NCBI GenBank assembly: GCA_023229845.1
Contig: JALNYK010000055.1
Span: 1 to 8,550, forward strand
Source of the DNA: Gallionella sp.
Lineage (GTDB): Bacteria > Pseudomonadota > Gammaproteobacteria > Burkholderiales > Gallionellaceae
Direction: 5' to 3'
DNA length: 8,550 bases
Within the stretch, counting starts at the first letter, position 1; the number at the start of each line of letters is the position of its first letter. The notes under the pieces are model-generated. The model made no database searches and was not told the origin of the DNA. It saw only the letters and a program-made list of their open reading frames with translations. Of this stretch, positions 5,687 to 8,550 are shown in pieces. Both the position numbers and the translations under genes were made by a program.

Positions 5687-5692
5687 AAGACC

Positions 5693-6700
5693 ATGCAGAC
5701 ACTAGGACTATACCCCCACAAACGCATGCGCCGGATGCGCCACGACCAGTTCTCGCGCGACCTGATGCGCGAGCATGTACTCACACCGGCTGACTTCATC
5801 TACCCGGTCTTCGTGCTCGAAGGCGAGAACAAGGTGGAGGACGTGAAGTCCATGCCGGGGGTGCAGCGCAAGACGCTGGACCTGTTGCTGAAGGACGCCG
5901 AGCAATGCGTGAAGCTGGGCATTCCGGTGATGGCGATCTTTCCGGTGATCGAAGCGCCGCTGAAGAGCCTGGGGGCGGAAGAGGCTTACAATTCGAACGG
6001 CCTAGTGCCGCGCGTGGTCGCCGCGCTGAAGAAGAACTTCCCCGAACTCGGCGTGATGACCGACATCGCGCTCGATCCCTACACCAGCCACGGGCAGGAC
6101 GGCCTGATCGACGACAGCGGCTATGTGCTGAACGACGAGACCATCGCGGTGCTGACCCGTCAGGCGCAGTGCCATGCCGCCGCCGGAGCCGACATCGTTG
6201 CGCCTTCCGACATGATGGACGGCCGCATCGGTGCGGTGCGCGCGGCGCTGGACGCCGACGGCCACATCCACACCCGCATCATGGCCTACTCCGCCAAATA
6301 CGCCTCCAGCTTCTACGGCCCGTTCCGCGACGCGGTCGGTTCCAGCGGCAACCTCGGCAAGGGCAACAAATACACCTACCAGATGGACCCGGCCAACTCC
6401 GACGAGGCGCTGTGGGAAGTCGGCCTCGACTTGCAGGAGGGCGCGGACATGGTGATGGTCAAGCCCGGCATGCCCTACCTCGACATCGTGCGGCGCGTGA
6501 AGGACGAGTTCAAGGCGCCGACCTTCGTCTACCAGGTCAGCGGCGAATACGCGATGCTCAAGGCCGCCGCGCAGAACGGTTGGCTGAACGAACAGGCCTG
6601 CGTGCTGGAGTCGCTGCTGGCGTTCAAACGGGCGGGGGCGGACGGGATACTGACCTATTTCGCGATCGATGCGGCGAAGTGGCTTAAGTCCGAGGACTGA
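5693..6700 (+). CDS. hemB: Delta-aminolevulinic acid dehydratase (porphobilinogen synthase) HemB
   Basis: HemB condenses two 5-aminolevulinate molecules, the product of HemL encoded 0.9 kb upstream, into porphobilinogen. The 335-residue protein is the usual length and starts with the family-typical RMRRMR segment (11-16). The two active-site lysines are K202 (MAYSAKYASSFYGPFRDA) and K257 (MVMVKPGMPYLD). The metal-site region reads TDIALDPYTSHGQDG (123-137). The cysteines that bind zinc in the E. coli and animal enzymes are replaced by Ala126, Asp128 and Asp136, the pattern of the magnesium-using Pseudomonas aeruginosa enzyme, so a zinc-independent enzyme is inferred. The ATG is preceded by a good AGGA site. 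The last codons, GAG GAC TGA, fall in the first 7-base unit of an inverted repeat shared with the convergent gene. It may have its own promoter in the gap after engB. Confidence 0.97.
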   Translation: MQTLGLYPHKRMRRMRHDQFSRDLMREHVLTPADFIYPVFVLEGENKVEDVKSMPGVQRKTLDLLLKDAEQCVKLGIPVMAIFPVIEAPLKSLGAEEAYNSNGLVPRVVAALKKNFPELGVMTDIALDPYTSHGQDGLIDDSGYVLNDETIAVLTRQAQCHAAAGADIVAPSDMMDGRIGAVRAALDADGHIHTRIMAYSAKYASSFYGPFRDAVGSSGNLGKGNKYTYQMDPANSDEALWEVGLDLQEGADMVMVKPGMPYLDIVRRVKDEFKAPTFVYQVSGEYAMLKAAAQNGWLNEQACVLESLLAFKRAGADGILTYFAIDAAKWLKSED

Positions 6701-6775
6701 GCTGCGAGTGCTGAGGACTGAGTAAAAGCTGGTGTACAGGGTTTTCTCAGTCCTCAGTCCTCAGCACTCAGTCCT
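6691..6775. repeat. Inverted array of 7-base units between convergent genes
   Basis: The right arm is four tandem 7-base units, CAGTCCT, CAGTCCT, CAGCACT, CAGTCCT (6748-6775). The left arm is four matching units in the opposite sense, AGGACTG, AGCTGCG (degenerate), AGTGCTG, AGGACTG (6693-6720). A 16-base perfect inverted repeat pairs 6707-6722 with 6753-6768. An alternative inner register pairs 6714-6722 plus AAAA (6724-6727) with TTTT (6742-6745) plus 6746-6754, around a 14-base loop. A weak T-run (6777-6780) follows on the plus strand, so it may help to end hemB transcription. The repeat provides the final GAG GAC TGA codons of both hemB and the minus-strand neighbour. It resembles in kind the short tandem heptanucleotide repeats known from other bacteria. 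Confidence 0.8.
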
Positions 6776-7365
6776 GTTTTCAATAGCGCTTCCACCGCCG
6801 CAATATCCCCATGCGTCTCTGGATGCCGGCTGCCGCTGTGGCGGGCGTTCTCGGGTAGCACGACGATATGCGTCTGGATGCCGGATTCGGCGGTCAGCGT
6901 GTAGCTCGGTACGCTTATTTCGCGTCCGCCTATCTTCACCTTCCACTCTCCGTCCTCGAATTCCAGGTTGTGTTTGAGCAGGAACAGCAGCACGGCTTTC
7001 ACATCGTCAGAGAACAGCATCAGGTTGATGTCGGAATGCCGGCCGGCGGTGCCGCTCAGCACCGAACCGGTCAGGTAGGGTTGGAAGGCCGACAGCAGAC
7101 GCATGATGTCCAGCGCTTCCTCGCGTAGCTGGCGCAGGATTTTGGGATGACTGTCTTGCTGGTACAGCGCGCGGTAGCTGTGCAGGGCGTCGTCGACTTC
7201 CTGATTGCCGGGCAGGTGCTGGGTGTCGGATGCGCCGAGTTGCTTTGCCGCCTTGCGTTTGGCGAGCGCGTGGTCGGTGATGCCGCCTTCGGCCATCAGT
7301 TTGGCGGCCAGGTGCGCGATCTGTTCGCGCATCAGGTCGCGCTTGTGTCCGCGTTCGTGGTTCAT
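6754..7365 (-). CDS. Small nucleotidyltransferase-fold protein of unknown role
   Basis: The 203-residue product has two parts. An N-terminal basic helical region (about 1-70) contains REQIAHLAAKLMAEGG and LAKRKAAKQLG. A second part resembles a minimal nucleotidyltransferase domain: LTGSVLSGTAGRHSDINLMLF (98-118), that is, GS followed by a SDI strand as in the family's GS...D.D core. The second catalytic Asp is Asn (N114), and no clear third acidic residue appears in the later strand (GIQTHIVVLP, 162-171), so catalysis may be lost or altered. There is no signal peptide or membrane segment. The ATG is 4 bases after the mrcA stop, so the two are probably co-transcribed. The terminal LSAED and stop come from the 7-base repeat. 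I recall similar uncharacterised proteins in betaproteobacteria but cannot name a family, and I assign no substrate. Confidence 0.8.
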   Translation of the reverse strand: MNHERGHKRDLMREQIAHLAAKLMAEGGITDHALAKRKAAKQLGASDTQHLPGNQEVDDALHSYRALYQQDSHPKILRQLREEALDIMRLLSAFQPYLTGSVLSGTAGRHSDINLMLFSDDVKAVLLFLLKHNLEFEDGEWKVKIGGREISVPSYTLTAESGIQTHIVVLPENARHSGSRHPETHGDIAAVEALLKTGLSAED

Positions 7366-7369
7366 CGCT

Positions 7370-8550
7370 TCAGAGCAGCTGGTCTTTGAGCGTTTCGGCC
7401 GGACGCACTTCGCTGCCGGGCAGCTGCAGGGGCGGAAGCGGCAGTTCCGAAGGGACGTTTTCCTGATAGAAAAAGTCGCTCAGGCTACCGTTCTCGTCGT
7501 GCTGCCCTTGTTCGTTGATGCGTACGGTCGCGATGCCCTCCGGCATTGCATAAACGGCTTGCGGCACGTCCTTGAGCACCTTTTCCATATAGCCTATCCA
7601 CATCGGCAGGGCTGCGCCGCCGCCGGTTTCCTTGTCGCCGAGGCTGCGCGGCTGGTCGAAGCCCATCCATGCGACGCCGACGATGGTGGGCTGGAAGCCG
7701 CAGAACCATGCGTCGATCGAGTCGCTGGTGGTGCCGGTCTTGCCGGCCAGGTCCATGCGGCCCAGGCGCATCGCCGAGGCGGCGGTGCCGCGGCGGACGA
7801 CGTCCTGCATCATGTTGACCATCGTGTAGGCGTTGCGCACGTCGATGACCTGTTCCGCACCTTCGTTTGCAATCGCCGGCGCGTGGCGACTGAGGACCTT
7901 GCCGTTGGCGTCCTCGATGCGTTCGATGAAGTAAGGCTGGATGCGGAAACCGCCGTTGGCGAACACGGAATATCCGGTCAGCATCTGCAGCGGGGTCACC
8001 ATGCCGGCGCCCAGCGCCATGGTCAGGTAGGGCGGGTGCTTGTCGGCGTCGAAGCCGAACTTGGTCAGGTAGTCCTGCGCATATTGTGGGGTGATCGACT
8101 GCAGTATTCGGATCGAGACCAGGTTCTTGGACTTGGTCAGCGCCTCGCGCATGCGCATCGGACCTTCGAATGTCCCGTCGTAGTTCTTCGGCTGCCAAGG
8201 TTCGCTGCCGGTCTGTTCGGCGTCGAACATCAGCGGGGCGTCGTTGATCACAGTCGCCGGAGTGAATCCCTTTTCCAGCGAGGCGGAGTAGATGAAGGGC
8301 TTCAGGCTAGATCCCGGCTGGCGCCATGCCTGGGTGATGTGGTTGTACTGGTTGCGATTGAAATCGAAGCCGCCGACCAGTGCAAGGATGGCGCCATTGC
8401 GCGGGTCGGCGGAAACGAAGGCGGCCTCGACCTGGGGCAGTTGGCCGATCTGCCAGACGCCGTTTGCGTCCTTCTGCAACCGGACGATGGAGCCGGGGAT
8501 GATGCGCTGATTGAGCGCGAGTTTGTCGCCGAGCGCGCGTTGCGCGAAAC
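7370..8550 (-). CDS. mrcA: Penicillin-binding protein 1A (bifunctional glycosyltransferase/transpeptidase), C-terminal half
   Basis: The gene runs off the window at 8550; about 393 C-terminal residues are visible, roughly half of a typical PBP1A. It shows the penicillin-binding transpeptidase domain that cross-links peptidoglycan stems in the periplasm. The motifs are SSLK, the acyl-enzyme serine with SxxK (8300-8311); SKN, the SxN motif (8123-8131); and KTGTT, the KTG motif starting at 7741. The upstream part FAQRALGDKLALNQRIIPGSIVRL belongs to the OB-like linker region typical of class A PBPs of this type. The frame is open to the window edge; a TTG at 8479 could mimic a start but lies inside conserved sequence. 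The N-terminal membrane anchor and glycosyltransferase domain lie outside the window. The stop is 4 bases before the next minus-strand gene. Confidence 0.95.
   Translation of the reverse strand, partial: FAQRALGDKLALNQRIIPGSIVRLQKDANGVWQIGQLPQVEAAFVSADPRNGAILALVGGFDFNRNQYNHITQAWRQPGSSLKPFIYSASLEKGFTPATVINDAPLMFDAEQTGSEPWQPKNYDGTFEGPMRMREALTKSKNLVSIRILQSITPQYAQDYLTKFGFDADKHPPYLTMALGAGMVTPLQMLTGYSVFANGGFRIQPYFIERIEDANGKVLSRHAPAIANEGAEQVIDVRNAYTMVNMMQDVVRRGTAASAMRLGRMDLAGKTGTTSDSIDAWFCGFQPTIVGVAWMGFDQPRSLGDKETGGGAALPMWIGYMEKVLKDVPQAVYAMPEGIATVRINEQGQHDENGSLSDFFYQENVPSELPLPPLQLPGSEVRPAETLKDQLL

Larger units (their letters stand above)
5379..5692. other. Intergenic region between engB and hemB (314 bases), densely structured
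   Basis: This is the only long gap in the window. From left to right it holds: the remaining 9-base unit and loop of the inverted repeat (5379-5465), which contains no convincing gene; the right arm and T-run (5466-5497); a 6-base-pair hairpin CGACAT/ATGTCG with a TGGG loop (5514-5529); a GC-rich terminator-type hairpin (5542-5563); an 8-base-pair hairpin (5567-5585); a small stem that exposes a purine-rich loop on the plus strand (5588-5610); and an AT-rich segment that carries a minus-strand promoter-like pair and the hemB ribosome-binding site. The features from 5533 to 5665 make best sense as a minus-strand small RNA gene. Confidence 0.7.

Noticed and set aside
8477..8479. TTG at 8479 as the start of the minus-strand penicillin-binding protein
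   Set aside because: Conserved PBP1A sequence continues upstream in the same frame to the window edge.

Overview
The window looks like a chromosomal housekeeping region of a GC-rich betaproteobacterium. The surA-pdxA-rsmA order, the thiD-thiE-hemL-engB-hemB run and the protein wording fit the Nitrosomonadales/Gallionellales branch best. That placement is inferred from sequence style and gene order; no 16S or marker search was possible. I see no phage, transposase, CRISPR array, tRNA or rRNA.

Layout. Positions 1-5378 are one co-directional, tightly packed plus-strand stretch. It starts with the tail of surA (outer-membrane protein chaperone), followed by pdxA (pyridoxal phosphate synthesis), rsmA (16S rRNA dimethylation), thiD and thiE (thiamine phosphate synthesis, overlapping), hemL (aminolevulinate synthesis) and engB (50S assembly GTPase, overlapping the hemL stop). 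After a 314-base non-coding gap comes hemB (5693-6700), the enzyme that uses the HemL product, so two consecutive haem-pathway steps flank engB. On the minus strand and convergent with hemB are a small nucleotidyltransferase-fold protein (6754-7365) and the 3' part of mrcA, encoding penicillin-binding protein 1A (7370 to the window end).

Functional links. PdxA feeds PLP synthesis, and HemL is a PLP enzyme. ThiD and ThiE make the pyrimidine phosphate and join it to the thiazole. HemL and HemB are successive steps from glutamate-1-semialdehyde to porphobilinogen. RsmA and EngB both serve ribosome biogenesis.

The genes are ordinary; the interest lies in the small non-coding structure. (a) A well-formed candidate small RNA lies on the minus strand between engB and hemB (about 5631 down to 5533). 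It has a promoter-like pair with a 17-base spacer, a loop showing a CU-rich anti-Shine-Dalgarno motif, a second hairpin and a strong intrinsic terminator. (b) pdxA carries an in-frame insertion of about 25 residues whose DNA is a palindromic, repeat-like element. (c) Three gene 3' ends coincide with repeats that supply the stop codon: a GTAG-hairpin at the end of pdxA, an inverted array of 9-base units at the end of engB, and an inverted array of 7-base units that gives the last codons GAG GAC TGA to both hemB and its convergent neighbour.
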